From: Aphrocallistes beatrix
Lineage: Eukaryota > Porifera > Hexactinellida > Sceptrulophora > Aphrocallistidae
NCBI GenBank assembly: GCA_963281255.1
Contig: OY725491.1
Span: forward strand, 434,001-498,000
Direction: 5' to 3'
Length of the DNA stretch: 64,000 nucleotides
Both the position numbers and the translations under genes were made by a program. Shown one piece after another: positions 43,255 to 56,000 of the stretch. A model generated the notes under the pieces. It saw only the letters and a list, made by a program, of their open reading frames with translations, had not been told where the DNA came from and ran no database searches. The first letter of the stretch is position 1. Each line of letters begins with the position of its first letter.

Positions 43255-44633
43255 TCTGCCAAGATAATGTATCAACTCTTTTAAGACTAAATATTATCCA
43301 AATTTATAGGATTTTCTGCAAAAATTATCGTTTTAAATGGAATTTGTAAATTTTTTAGGGTTAAAATATTAGAAATTTATATAGAAATTTATATGATATA
43401 CAATTTCAGTACAATAAAATAAATAAAACCAGTATTTAGTCCGGAGAATTGTTGCGTAAGCGAATGAATTTTCAGATTTCTTCGTTTCAATAAGTTCCTT
43501 ATGCTAGATTCAATTTCCCATAATTCTCCATTAGTAAGATTCATATTTCTTAGTAGGAAAACTATAAATATGTTTGGCCATACCAAAACGAATTGCAATT
43601 AGATTGAAAATACAATAATAGTGTATTTCCACTGTTGAAATAATATACAGTATCGTCTGTATTAGTTGAATGTATGGGCTTGTAGTAACAGCAGCCATAG
43701 CTTAGGTTGCTTTAAAATTTATATTTAATTGATCTATAGTTTTATTCATTTCATGTACGCGTTATGAATTTAAGGTTAAGTCCGTTTTAAACCAAGTTTC
43801 TTCTTTTGTGCTATTTCTGGAACTAAAATTGAGTATTTCATTCACTTGTGATCTGCGGACATGCTATCAAGGCAGCTGTTTTCTACTTTCTTTAGCCGTG
43901 GACTCCATATTTCATTTTACATTATGTAGACCCATTTCCATTAATCGTAATACAAAAATTTAGAATCTGTGTACCCCTGATATACCCCAGAGTTGCACGC
44001 GGGCCGAAATTTGTAACCGCGGCCCGCAATTTTAAGTTAACCCGGCCCGCAAGAAGCCCGCATAAATATTTTGGCCCACTTTGTTAGTTACTAACTATAG
44101 AGAGACACTTAGGGAATCCTTTTATGGGAGTGAGTTTCTGCAAACACAAATAAGTAGAAACTAACAAAGTTCCATTTACGTAAGTATTCCTTAATTGGTA
44201 CCTCGTGACAGTTAAAAACATCGTCTCGGTTGTCATCGCGGGGAGTCCTGCCAAGATTTCCGGCCCGCGGAGCCCGCAAACTATTATATTCGGCCCGCAC
44301 GGCCCGCGTGCAACTCTGATATATCCTGCGAATAAACTGATATACAAACTGCACTCTCTTTGTATCTACAGCCTGATAAACTGTAACAGAGATTCGTAAC
44401 AATACATGTTATATTAAGTACATTTCAAACAATGAATCTAACTTTCTGGAGTTATGTCCAGGAGTTCGCTTATATCTTACCATTTGGGGAGATCAGTTTT
44501 CAGAACTTAGCTACTCATTATGGATTATTCTCAAGAGTGACACACATACAAACTAAGCTAGATTGAATTCTGTCAAGAAAGAAACTATTTTCATCTGAAA
44601 TATAATCTAAAGAAAGAATTATAACTTTGAAGA
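43255..44633. other. Divergent promoter region between the TEX264-like gene and PDAP1
   Basis: AT-rich 1.4 kb with a GC-rich hAT MITE in it (43988-44318) and a worn Charlie-like stretch just before it (about 43880-43985). No gene. Confidence 0.5.
43988..44318. mobile_element. hAT-like MITE (CAGAGTTGCACGCGGGCC family), full-length copy
   Basis: Starts CAGAGTTGCACGCGGGCC and ends GGCCCGCGTGCAACTCTG. Flanks ATATACCC (43980-43987) and ATATATCC (44319-44326) differ at one base. The body is about 95% the same by eye as the element at 41764. Confidence 0.9.
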
Positions 44634-46523
44634 ATGTCGAAACGTAAGTTTCTTATTAGTAATATATTTCAACCAAACTTCAACCATCCTCCACGTTCAA
44701 ATCGTGTCTACGATATCTGTAACTACATTTATTTTAAAATGGGGACCATGAATCTATGATAAATTTCCCGCAGTAAATATCATAGAAACAAAAGTCTAAA
44801 ATAAAAGTTAAAAGTTGGATTTAGGACACCGAACTTTTGGAGTCTTGGGCTAATTGAGAAGGGGTCGATGGGAGTTCAGACCTAAATTTTGTATAGAGTA
44901 TATAAGCCATCTTCTAATCTTGGGGGAAACCGAACCCCTAACACCCCTTCGCAGGATGGGTGCCTATGGTCGGCCTAAAAAGTGATAGAACCATGCCCCC
45001 CAATTACCCATACCCCATCCCCCTACTCCTATGTTAAGGATGAATGTCATTGTGTGTAGGTGGAGGTAGACCGAAACAGAAAGTGAAAGCTAAGGGAGGC
45101 CCCCGGATGTTCTCAAGTGAGGATCAACTGCGTGAGGAGAATGAACAACGCATGCGCGAAGAGGAATGGCTAGTAAGTATAAATTGGACCATGGATTAGT
45201 CCATTCTTTCAATGCATCTCTTTAAGATCTTTATCAGCCTATTTCTGGAGAATATTTCTAATTTTCTACAAATTTATAGACGCGTCGGGACATTCCTAAT
45301 GAACAAGATGGGGAAGATTTAGGCGCCATTAAAGAGGACCCTCCAAAGGGGGGAGCTAATTTTATCCCAGGCGTTGATGACGACGACGACGATGATGGTT
45401 CTAGTGATGATGAGGTGAGGACACTTAACATTGATTGGTTGAATGTGTAGTTACTTATTTCTAATTTAGTCACAAAAGAATAAAGGTGTCAGCTATCTGA
45501 TTGAGATAGAGAATCCCAATCGAAGAGAAGAGAAGCAATCAATCAAAGTTGAAGAGATAGGAGAAGTTAAGATGACGCGAAAGCAAAGGTATTTCACTCA
45601 GTAACAATTCAAGAACTCCAAAAATTATATTTTATAAACTGTCTACATTAGAATAGTTGAAACCCTTCGAATAATTGGCCCAAAAACGGAGCTAATTTTT
45701 AAAAAAATGTTTTAACACTTTAGAATAAAGTTTTACAGATAATATTTCTCTCTTCCATTTATCCAATCACTCGTATGGTTCATTGGAAAGTCTCATATCT
45801 GAAATATAAAATGATCATCATGATAAATGGGGCTAAAACAATAATCTTCCTGGATACAATTCGAGGATATACGATGCATTCTATTTCCATACTAATTGAG
45901 CCAATAAGAAATTAGAATAGTCATACATGCCAACCTGAGCCATGATAAAAACGGGACGCAGTGTTGAATTTCGCAGGACATGGCGGGACGCAATAGAAAA
46001 GTATTATACATAGAATTTAAAAAAAGCTGGACGTAATGGGGAAATTTCATGTAAAGGCGGGACATTCGAGAAAATTAGCTCAATAGAAGAGTGAAAAAAG
46101 CGGGACACCCCACCAAAAACGGGACAGTTGGCGTAAGTATGAATAGTCTATATCAATATCTACTGCTTAATCACTGCAGAGAGCAAGCACAGTACGAGAA
46201 GGACAGAGCTAGACAGCTGAGACAGATGCAGGAGGGAACGAGTGCTCAGGCGAAGAGAGACATCGCCAGGTTAGAACAGATTAAGAAGGAGAGAGAGGAG
46301 GCATCTAAACGGAGAGAAATGGAAAGAAAAGGTTAGAAAATATGAAAATGAGAACTTTGTGCTATTCTGCAGTGATTAGTAATATAATAGTGTCTTAAAT
46401 ACTTCTCCACAAAACATGAAAATGTAGTTTATGGACAGTACGAGAGAGAGAGAAGTGTAAATTTTATTTTTATTTTTAGCCAAAGAAGAACGGGATCAAC
46501 AGAGACTAGCTTCCTTGAAATAG
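44634..46523 (+). CDS. PDAP1: PDAP1 / HASPP28 (28 kDa heat- and acid-stable phosphoprotein)
   Basis: Exons: 44634-44643, 45060-45172, 45280-45414, 45470-45588, 46180-46331, 46480-46523 (TAG). Phases agree; 190 residues, against about 181 in mammals. The first exon codes only for MSK plus one base. Lysine-rich GGRPKQKVKAKGG is followed by an acidic run (DDDDDDD near GVDDDDDDDGSSDDE) with casein-kinase-2-like Ser. Then comes the family signature KGVSYLIEIENPNR, and a charged C-terminal helix (REQAQYEKDRARQLRQMQEG and KEERDQQRLASLK). The mammalian protein binds PDGF-A and is a casein kinase substrate; its core role is poorly known. A hAT-like MITE with intact target duplications sits 40 bp before exon 5. 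Confidence 0.93.
45645..45880. repeat. Dispersed repeat, PDAP1 intron 4
   Basis: Shares blocks such as TTTATCCAATCACTCGTATGG-TTCATTGGAAAG and ATTCGAGGATATAC with 47850-48215, and more weakly with 49385-49545. Class unknown; no termini defined. Confidence 0.5.
45923..46140. mobile_element. hAT-like MITE, 'CATGCCAAC' family, copy 3 (PDAP1 intron 4)
   Basis: Starts ATACATGCCAACCTGAGCCA and ends GTTGGCGTAAGTAT. Perfect 8-bp duplication GAATAGTC (45915-45922, 46141-46148). Its end is only 39 bp from exon 5. Confidence 0.9.
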
Positions 46524-47231
46524 CATCCATACATTATTTTTGTGATTATAAACAGTATTATTTCTGTCTAGACAATAATTAAACGTTACAAATATATATC
46601 AATTTTCAATATTTATTTGTTTAATAATTATATTAATCAGGGATCTATGCTATTAGGAATATCCAATCGCTACATTGGACATTCGTTCAGCATTAAATGA
46701 CTATGTATGCTACGTATGAGATAGAATTCATAGAGTTCAGAGTTGGAATTGAGTTTGTTTTCAATCTCAGTCAAACCTTCTGGTTGGACGCTAACTAAAC
46801 TTCAGATTCTATTCTCACTGAAGTAGTCGTGTAGACTTATGACATATCCACACCTGCCAACTAATCCACTCAAATTCCTGGATGCTTAACCAATTACCCT
46901 GGACTTTTGTTCATATCCTTGGACGCACAGATATTATACTAAATTAAATAATGCAATTATAATTTAAACCTAAATAATTATTACATCAAAAAGTTGTTAA
47001 TGAATATAATGAGCTAAAATACAAATACGTAGTCTAAGGAGGAAATGAGAAATGATGAATTCTAGATATTCCCTGGACGCAAGGATAAACAATAAAATTT
47101 CAAACACGAAACTTTCCACGGACGAAAATAGGAGCCATTATGGCCATACCAGACTCGCAAACATTTATCCACCTTCCCAGCTGTGACTAAGAGCTCTTTT
47201 TCTGAGTCCTGACAGATAGTAATGCATAAGG
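46524..47231. other. PDAP1 3' flank
   Basis: AT-rich 3' UTR/intergenic sequence, including a possible worn relative of the 'gcgggac' MITE near 46855-46930. No gene seen. Confidence 0.4.
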
Positions 47232-47375
47232 CAGTGGTTCCCAACCTGGGGTCCATGGACCCCTTAGTGGTCCACAAAATTCGAAATTTTGTGTTACAGT
47301 TAATAGGAGGGGGTCCACAGAATATAGGAAAATTGCTATAGGGGGTCCACAGCCAAAAAAGGTTGAAAACCGCTG
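47232..47375. mobile_element. hAT (Charlie-like) MITE, inverted copy
   Basis: Starts CAGTGGTTCCCAACCTGGGG and ends AGGTTGAAAACCGCTG. Perfect 8-bp duplication GCATAAGG (47224-47231, 47376-47383). 144 bp. Confidence 0.9.
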
Positions 47376-47849
47376 GCATAAGGAGATAGTGTATAAAAAT
47401 AGCAATTAAGACAACTGAGAACAGTATCCAATAAATTCAACAAAGATCAAGACTGCTACTCCATAATATCCGCATATTGACGAAAACATAACATTAAGAT
47501 TGAGAGTATGAAATACTACCAATTTCGAATTTCGTAAAGCAAACAACGTAAGCAAGGATAATCATCTAATCTGTTTACATATGAAGTTATATTATTAACT
47601 CCCACCGTTCATATTCAATTACACACCATGTCAGCAATGTAGCTCCTTATAAGAAAGCCAAGAAATATAATCCATAATTATGCACAGTAAATACGATAAC
47701 TGATGATATATTAGACAAAGTGCTCAAATAGAATCTAACACAATTTCATTTCTATCAGTTACAACAGATACAAACTACTACAATAAACAGATTGATCACG
47801 GTTTTAACAGTTCAAGTTAGTTTATTATTCTTTGTAATCATTCATATAT

Positions 47850-48215
47850 CTGTATGTACTCGAAGAGTAGCCGACCTTCGAAAAATCAATCCCCAAAGAG
47901 CAGGGGGGGAACTACCATTGAGGCAGAGGAGGTAGTTGCCTCCTCGCTTTTTCTGGCAGTGGTCTCCAGGACAAGGCACCTAACTGTTGATAATCTGCCT
48001 CCTCGCTTTGGAGATTCAGTTACGCCCCTGAAGAAGGTCCAAATTTTATTGCTACCCTTAAGAATATAGTTTCACCGCAAATTATTTCCTCCCACTTTTA
48101 TCCAATCATTCTTGCGGCTCATTGAAAAGGCAAAGCTGAAATATTAAACTTTCATCAAGTGGTAATTGGGCCTCAAATTTATAGCTGCTACTATTCGAGG
48201 AGATACTACTGTATA
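47850..48215. repeat. Dispersed repeat
   Basis: TCTGTATGTACTCGAAGAGTAGCC resembles 49400 (CTGTATGCACTCGAATTGTAGCC). The 3' part (CCAATCATTC...CTCATTGAAAAGGC...ATTCGAGGAGATAC) resembles 45770-45875. A GGCAGAGGAGG stretch inside may be another insertion. Confidence 0.5.
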
Positions 48216-48327
48216 TTAATTTCACTCATTAACTATCAGTAGAACATTGAAGAGCGCCAATCTTTGGATATTGTAAGTAGGGACGGAAAGCAGAACCTGC
48301 CCACTAGACAGTACTATTTAATAAGTA

Positions 48328-48457
48328 CAGTAGAACTTCGTTAATACATACTACATGTGTTTATCCCCTACCGAGGACAATATATTCAGATAACTTAATA
48401 GGTTAATACGAACAAATTTGACCGTTCCCTGGTGTTTGGGTTAACGCGGTTCTACTC
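48328..48457. mobile_element. TA-type MITE (CAGTAGAACTTCGTTAATAC)
   Basis: Starts CAGTAGAACTTCGTTAATAC and ends TTAACGCGGTTCTACTC. Related to 42854-42961. The left flank is TA; the right end is worn. Confidence 0.7.
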
Positions 48458-48886
48458 AGAAGCATAACCAGGATGTGTCACATGGGGCCTAGGCCGCAAC
48501 CTCAAAGGCTGTGCCCAATAAAAGTTCACGAACTAGCATCGGGTGTCGGAACTCTCTCACGGAATAGACTGGAATCGCCGCACCCTAACATTGTGCTGGC
48601 TATGCCTTCGGTTCTACTTTATATCACATAATTTTCCCAATGCCTTGCTCCTGAAATGAATTATAGGATAATGTCCAAGTATAAAGTATAAACCATGGCA
48701 ATTATCCACCGCTTCTAGCTTAGGGTAGTAGTTCCCAACAAAAGCGTAGCCAGCACAACTTTAAGGTGCGGCAATTCCAGTCTATTCCGTGAGAGGGTTG
48801 CTGCACTCAATGTTAATTTGTGAAATTTTAGTGGGCACAGTCTTTGAGGTTGCGGCCTAGCCCATGTACTGCACCCTGGCTACGCC
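48457..48886. mobile_element. Foldback element with long inverted arms
   Basis: Arms of about 150 bp (roughly 48460-48620 and 48730-48885) are inverted copies. Both contain, in opposite orientation, CTAGGCCGCAACCTCAAAG, CTCTCACGGAATAGACTGGA and TGTGCTGGCTA. They are separated by about 110 bp. No ORF. Confidence 0.8.
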
Positions 48887-48892
48887 TATAGA

Positions 48893-49044
48893 CAGTGGCG
48901 TGGCCAGGTGAAAAAATTTGGGGGGCCTCAAGATCAAGACGCCACATAAATTCCCACTTGAAAAAGTGTAGTAGGTTAAATTAGTAAATTGTAAAAATTT
49001 TGGGGGCCTAGGCCCCCCCAGGCCCCCCCATAGCCACGCCACTG
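48893..49044. mobile_element. hAT-like MITE (CAGTGGCGTGGC TIR)
   Basis: Starts CAGTGGCGTGGCCAGG and ends TAGCCACGCCACTG. Perfect 8-bp duplication CCTATAGA (48885-48892, 49045-49052). The left duplication overlaps the end of the foldback element, so it inserted next to or into that element. Confidence 0.9.
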
Positions 49045-49052
49045 CCTATAGA

Positions 49053-50060
49053 TCCAAACCTTTTCGCCACGTTGCTCCAAGTTGTATACTTTAGGTCCTT
49101 TTCCGATTCCACACATCCAGCAATAGTAGTAACGTAATAATTTTAAAATTTCAACCAAACAAATTTCAAGCTTGAGAGTAGTCATAACTTCTGACATGCA
49201 TTGAGTTAGGTCTAATCCCTATTGATCAATTATATCAAAGCTAGTAGCAATACTAAAAAGGATTCTGATTGACCCAATTTAAAACCTGTACAAAGGTGCT
49301 AAGATTTTATAAAATTGCAACCAGGTTCAAATCTCTACCAGATGAGGAATTGGCCCAAATTTGGTCAATTCAGTCACTAGATAGGAAGAGTATACCTCTA
49401 TCTGTATGCACTCGAATTGTAGCCGGACCTCAAAAATCGTCCCACAAAGAGTGTGCTAATTCTTTTGTTACATTTAAGATAATTTACTGCAAATTATTAA
49501 TTCCTACCATTTCATATGCTTCATATCATGAAACACTAAAACTAATCGAGATATGATTCGGGATCATAAATCATAATTTCAGCTAAGATCGGGAACGGAA
49601 TCGTAATTCTTTTTCACGATCGAGTAATGCCCTAGATATAATACGGTTGATCCGGCCGGCCATTTTAATCCAATTCCTAGCATAAGAGATGCTTTATGTA
49701 ATGTTGCAGTGTCACGTCCGCACGTACTCCTTACTATTTCCACCTGGGAATTATATTGGACCAAATTGAAACAGATTTAGAGCATATATTCCTTCATCTT
49801 TTGGTGGAAATTTGAACCTGTTTGATTGGTTAACTTGAAAAATATGCCTTCAATACAATTAATGCTATATTTGATACAAACAAATTAATATTTATAATTG
49901 AAATAAGGTCTCTGAGTATTATTACTTTGTATATTGTATTTCATTCTATATATTTCAAATTTATAAAATGAATAGTACTTAAAATATTAACAATTGATAT
50001 TCTTCCAGTCACTAAACGGATCTGCGCGACATTTTAGTAATTTCGATCATTATTTCTAGT
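49053..50060. other. Upstream region of giant GTPase gene 1
   Basis: Contains repeat pieces at 49385-49545 and 49740-49822. A TTTCTAG ends one base before the ATG (50054-50060), so the reading frame may be preceded by a 5' UTR intron. No TATA box was assigned with confidence. Confidence 0.45.
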
Positions 50061-53000
50061 ATGGCTCAATTTATCTCTAATGGAGATGAAACAGATGAGA
50101 AAAAGGATTCTTTTCATTGTGTTACTCCCAAAGGCAGTGATTGTATTGAATTATCTCCCACTGATCCAGATTCAAATGTAGGAGATAGCTGTAATCTAAC
50201 TCCAGAGCATAGCTTAAGCAAGTCTCTGGATTCCTCCAAACATAGTGTTGTGAGGCACGATTCATTGAGGATTAAAAATTCTCGTAAAGCTAGTCTACAT
50301 ATACCTTTTAGGAGATCTTTTTCTATGCGAGAGAAGAAAAAAGACTCAGACATGGGCGCGCGTTTGTATGCATTAGGCTTGAAAAAGAATCAGGTTGATC
50401 ACATTCTTGAGAAGGGAGAGAAATATTTAGAAAAACCACACCTCTTAGCGAAAAAGTTAAAAATTCATGAGGATGTTGCCATCAGAGCGTTGGATATTTT
50501 GAAAGTAGAGCTTGTACTTACTCCGAAAGTTTGTAGGAAAATCAATTCATGTTTGATGGAAAATCCAGACATAGAAGATCAAAAAGATATCTCGCTGTTT
50601 GCTGACGTTGAGGAGGCTTTAGTTTCCAAATTTTTCGAAATGCTACCTTTAAATAAAAAGCAAGAAGAATTTATTCGACAGAGGTTTGAGCAGAATATTC
50701 CCGTCAGTGAAATAGCTAACCAATTGAACATCGCCATTAAGAAGGTCGAGGAATATATTGCAATTACGTTTGTGACCTTTTCTTGTAACAATGGAGGACA
50801 AGTTCTTGATATTATCAAAAGCTATTGTGGTGATGTGCCAAAAAATACATTACGCGAGAGAATTTTATCCAAGAATCTGAAATTACAGGATCAGTTATAT
50901 TGTCGCCTGCGCCGAGAAAGTAAATCTGAATATGAGATTATCAGCAAATATTTGGGCGGATATGAAGAGTCTGAAAACTTCCTGATAGTTGATGTTGATT
51001 TAACCATGGATGAAATTTTAATAATCAAGGAAAACAGCAAAGAAAACGTTGAAGAATTGAGTAAAAAATTGAATACAGTTGAGTCGGTTATAGCAGATTA
51101 TATCCATCAATACCGTGCATATCCTGTTGAAAGCAAATTCCTTACAGATACTCAGGAAAAAAAGATTCTAAGTATTTCTAAGGCTTTTGGGGCCAAAACA
51201 TTTTCTCTAGAAAATTATAAAACAGTCATTACTGATTCGTTTGATAATATTATTGGTCGCATTGAATCTGAAAAAAGATCTGAGAAAGCAGTAGATCTCT
51301 TGTTCGAATTATTACCTCTAATCTTCCATTATTTGAAGTGTAGTCTCCCCTTCGAAGACATTGCACGAATATTTTCCAATATTTCCGACATTGCTTTAAC
51401 TACCCACGATTTATTCCAAATAATATTCCAACTGTCAGACTCTGTACTGAGAGGATTATGCATCGAGCATTACTCGTTCAGCAATCCAGTTCCTCTCTAC
51501 TATCCCAAACTCAAACATCCACAAAGCAAATCGAGCGAGATTCAATTCGAAATCTGTAAAGAGCTGTGGTACTGTCTGGAACAGTACAATGGATTGATAT
51601 CATTCGGGTTAGGGAGAGCCAGCTGGAATGTTGTCGGAAAGTCTTCACTTCTAGATTTAATATTCAAAACTGATTTCGTGAAGGGAAGTCCTCAGAGCAG
51701 CGCGTTCCATTTCCGGTCTATCGATATTCAATTGACTAAAAACCTTTTTGGCGAATCTACTTCTTCAGAATCCACAAAATGGGCTTACATAGACTGTCAC
51801 GGCTATTCAGACTTAAGTGTGATTCAGGTTCTGTGTTCTCATCTAGACGTAGCTCTAATACATGTCTGTTATAACGATTACAAAAACAATAAAGCTGAAT
51901 TGGACGAGGAATTACGTAATTTTGAATTGAAACACATTTACATTCTTATAAGAGACAGTATTGAGAGTGATGAAGTAACTATTGAACGTAAACATAGCAA
52001 TGGAGTAGCCTTAACCCACGTTTTCATGCCTAATTTATCTGGAAAAGATAAACTACCTCACTCAATTGCGAAATCGTTAAAGAGAATCGGCTATGAAATC
52101 TACCATCTAAACATTCCGAATCCCAAACTTATCCAAAGTCAATTTCTATGTGAAATACTGAAATGTTTAAATGAACCGTCTTTAGAAGATATACAAACTG
52201 ACGGTATATGCATCCATACTATTACCCAAATGTTTGATAAATCACATGATTTTACACCTTTAAATCGCTACCCTTCATTTGTTAAATACATGAGTTCATA
52301 TTACAAAGCCTCAAGTGAAGTAGATCAGAAAAAGATAGATGCACTCAACTTTGAATGTGGACACCTTGACGAAGAATTGAAAAACAGTCCAATGAGTGAT
52401 ACCGTTAACTATCTAAATTATCTTCTTAAACAGCAAAATTCTGTTTTGCTATTGTGGAAATTATCACGAGAGCTATCACGCATGTCATACTTCATAAAGC
52501 TTGAGATGGACGATACAGAAAAGGAAGTGAAATGCAGCCTTGAAATATTATGGAGAGAATCTCTACTATTTCACAAGTATGCGCGGAACATCGAGAATTC
52601 ACAAGATCAATACCACAAAAATCTCTTTGCTGCAGACTATAGCAAACATGTTGGAAGTGGTGAGGCCTTTGAGCTAATTGATGGGGATAATTTGAGATTT
52701 TTTAACAAAGAAATCGATTCACTTTTGTCTCAATTTTATATGAAACAAAAAGAAATGCTTAAAAGGCAAAATAAGAGGAAATCTGTGAAGATAAAATCAG
52801 CTCCAATCGTAATAAGTATTTTCGGCCCACAAAGCTCTGGAAAATCAACGCTTCTAAACTATTGTTTCGGCTGTAAATTCCTAACAAGTGCTGGCAGGTG
52901 CACGAGAGGAATCTATGGATCTCTTTCCAAACTGGATAGACCTGTCAACCTCTCTCAATCCTTCCTAATCCTCGACACAGAGGGACTGGATGCTATTGAG

Positions 53001-56000
53001 AGAGATAACATCAAGGACACTTCTATGATCCACTTTGACAGGACGATGGTTCTATTCTGCTTAGCTGTGTCTCAAGTCGTCATAATTAACATTAAAGGAG
53101 AAATCGGAAGTGAACTACAGAATCTGTTGCAAATCTGTGCTTACTCTCTGAATCAACTTAAAGTTAACAAAGTGAAAGCTCCTAAGATCTTCTTCGTACT
53201 GAACCAACAAGCAGAACCAGATCCTAACAAACATCTCGTTGCGATCAATATCCTCATGGAGAAACTCAATTCGGGGTTTGGTCTCATGGAAACTGAAGGA
53301 GTGGAAATATCAGATTTAATACAAATTTCAAGGGAAAATCTCTTCATATTACCTACCGCGTTCAATTCCCAACCAGTGAACGATATTGATGCCAAACTAT
53401 TTGACTCAGATGTAGTCAAGCTCTCTCCAACCATTGAATTTGCTAGAAAATGTACTAATCTAAGAGTTGCCATAATAGAACAGCTGGATCATATGTCATG
53501 TGATGACAGGGCTCCTTTCCAGAACATGAGTGAGTGGATGGAGATGGCAGGCGTTGTTTGGGACACCATTATAAAGCATCAGGACATTGTCAAGTACAAA
53601 AATCTCGATGAATTAAAATGTAGCAACCAACTTGACCAAATAGTTACAGATTTGATGCAGAAACACATCTACTGTAATCAGAACGATTTCAAGGCCGTAA
53701 CTCAAAATCTTTGTGAAAAAATAAGTTCTATCAAGTCATGCTTTAATGGTAATATCAAACTAGACGAGGTCATGTGTGATTTTGATAAGGTTTTTGAGTC
53801 ATACAAAGATTCATGTATTGGTGAATTTTCAAAAGAATGTCAAGATAATCAACTTTTTAGAAGAATGGAACATATTTGCAGTGAAAAAAAGTCTAATACA
53901 CAAAGGTTAATCATTGTCGAGCGAAAAACATACCGAGATCATATTCAACTACACATCAAATCAGTCCTTACTGAAATATATCTCTCTGAAAGTATGAAAA
54001 AATTTCAGTTGGCTATTGAACAAAATGTTGAGATTTATTGCAGTTTTAACAATAAAGAGATCAAAGATGCTTTCGAAAATATTTGGAAACAAACATTCGG
54101 CATTGAAGATGACGATGAAGAAAATCGTGAGTTTGAGGAAGTGTTTTCAAACTTGTATTCGATTTTCAGAATGGAATATAATTCAATGGAAAACATGAAA
54201 GAAATTTCTTCTCTTTTCCAACAGTTACAACTCCGAATTGATGTGATCATTGATACACTTAAGAGTGAAATAATAAACAGATTTGTAGATTTGTCCCCCC
54301 AGTTGGAACAGTTCATAGTCCCAATTGATCACCAACACATTCCTATTAAGGAAATGGTACCTTACAATGGAGGACAAGAGTATAGCTACCTGTGTCAGAA
54401 GTCTTTGTATGAAGTCGAAAAACCTTGGTATAGTCCAAAACCATTCATTGTTCGTTTGGATTGGATCCCATCTGAATGCGAAACTCTCTTACAAGACTGT
54501 TCTGGTTATTACAACCATCCAGATCTCGTTTGGAAGTGCAGCAAGACGGTCCAGATAACTACTTTGAGTCCTTATTTAATAAATCCAAACGATTTGAAGA
54601 CTAGCACATGGGATAAATTTGTGACAGACATATCATCTGATGTTTTAAATTTATTGCATCAAGACTGTGATGTTTCCCCTGCAATCATAAAAACATTAAT
54701 CCATGCATTGTGCTCCAGGATAAAACTACTCAATTATGAGATTGGATTCATTCATGCAAGTCTATCTAACACTGCTGAGAGAATTCTAGCCACTTTAGTT
54801 TTTGCATATGCGTTTAAGTTCTTATGGAAAAAGAAGGTCCAGTTCAGACAAGAAAATACAAAGAAAAAGGAAACTGAAAAGAAAGGTCTTTATCAATATT
54901 TTTCTCAGAAAATTGAACAGCACAAGATGATTTTAGGGAAATGGGATCGAAATTGGATGGCGAAAATTGACAAAGAAATCTCCCAAAAATATTCCTTTGA
55001 CTTCAGTGAATCTGTTAAGAGAGGTTTGAAAACTTCAAAACAGCAAAATTTAATGAATTTTCTTGAAGATACATGCAAAAGGGAATCTCTATCTCATGAT
55101 AGCATGCTCTCTCAAGCTTACGAAATGGTACTTGAAGAACTTGAAAAGAATCCTGAGGATGAAGTCACAGATACAGAAAATTTTGTTGTTCAGTACATTT
55201 GTAACAGAAATGAAGTTCTTCAGAAAATATTCACAAATAAATGGGAAGAAGTAGAGAAGGAACTATACCGAAATATTTCTAAAAATATAAAATTGGATTT
55301 CAGTAAAATAATATCGATTTTGAAAAACGTTTTACAAATTCTTCTTCAAGATCTAGATAAACAGCGTAAAGATTTTGAGTTTGATTCTGACAATTATTTC
55401 AAATTTATTGAACAATCTAATTTTCAAGAAACCAAAAAAATTAGATTCAAAGCCATGAATTTATACTTGCGAAATTATCTTGATCCCACAGTGACCCCAG
55501 AGGAGTTTGGGAACTTTCTTCATGACATACTTAAAATAGATGGATTTGAAATTAAATTCTGTGAAGCTAATAGGCTTCCATCTAAACAGCCAACGCTTGT
55601 CTTAGAAGAAGATACCTTCAGAAGACTTCACAATACTGAAATGTTCAATGATACCGAATTGATATTTAACATTTACAATTATGTTAAACACTTCTTATCT
55701 GGTCTGGATGAATATCTTATTGAGTTGAGACAAGACGAATTCCAGGAAATGATTGCACCTCTAAAAGGTGAGTTTGAAAAGAACATGATCGGCTGTCCTT
55801 CTCAATGTCCCATTTGTGGAAAATTTTGTGAGAGAGAAATCCACACAAATGAGGGAAAATGCCAAATCAAAACAGGACATCAGATCTCATCAATGGGAGG
55901 TAAGGTCTGGAATAAAGGCGGAGACAGCACAGCAGTCTTGTTCATGTGTGATGACTACAAAGACCACACTCAGATTCAATTGCTAGGCAGTTCCATTGAA

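Noticed and set aside
41764..44318. GC-rich stretches as CpG-island promoters
   Set aside because: They coincide exactly with hAT-like MITEs bounded by TIRs and 8-bp duplications.
46091..46336. PDAP1 exon 5 starting at an ATG in front of it
   Set aside because: The upstream part is the end of a hAT-like MITE; the exon begins after CTGCAG at 46179 with the phase required by exon 4.
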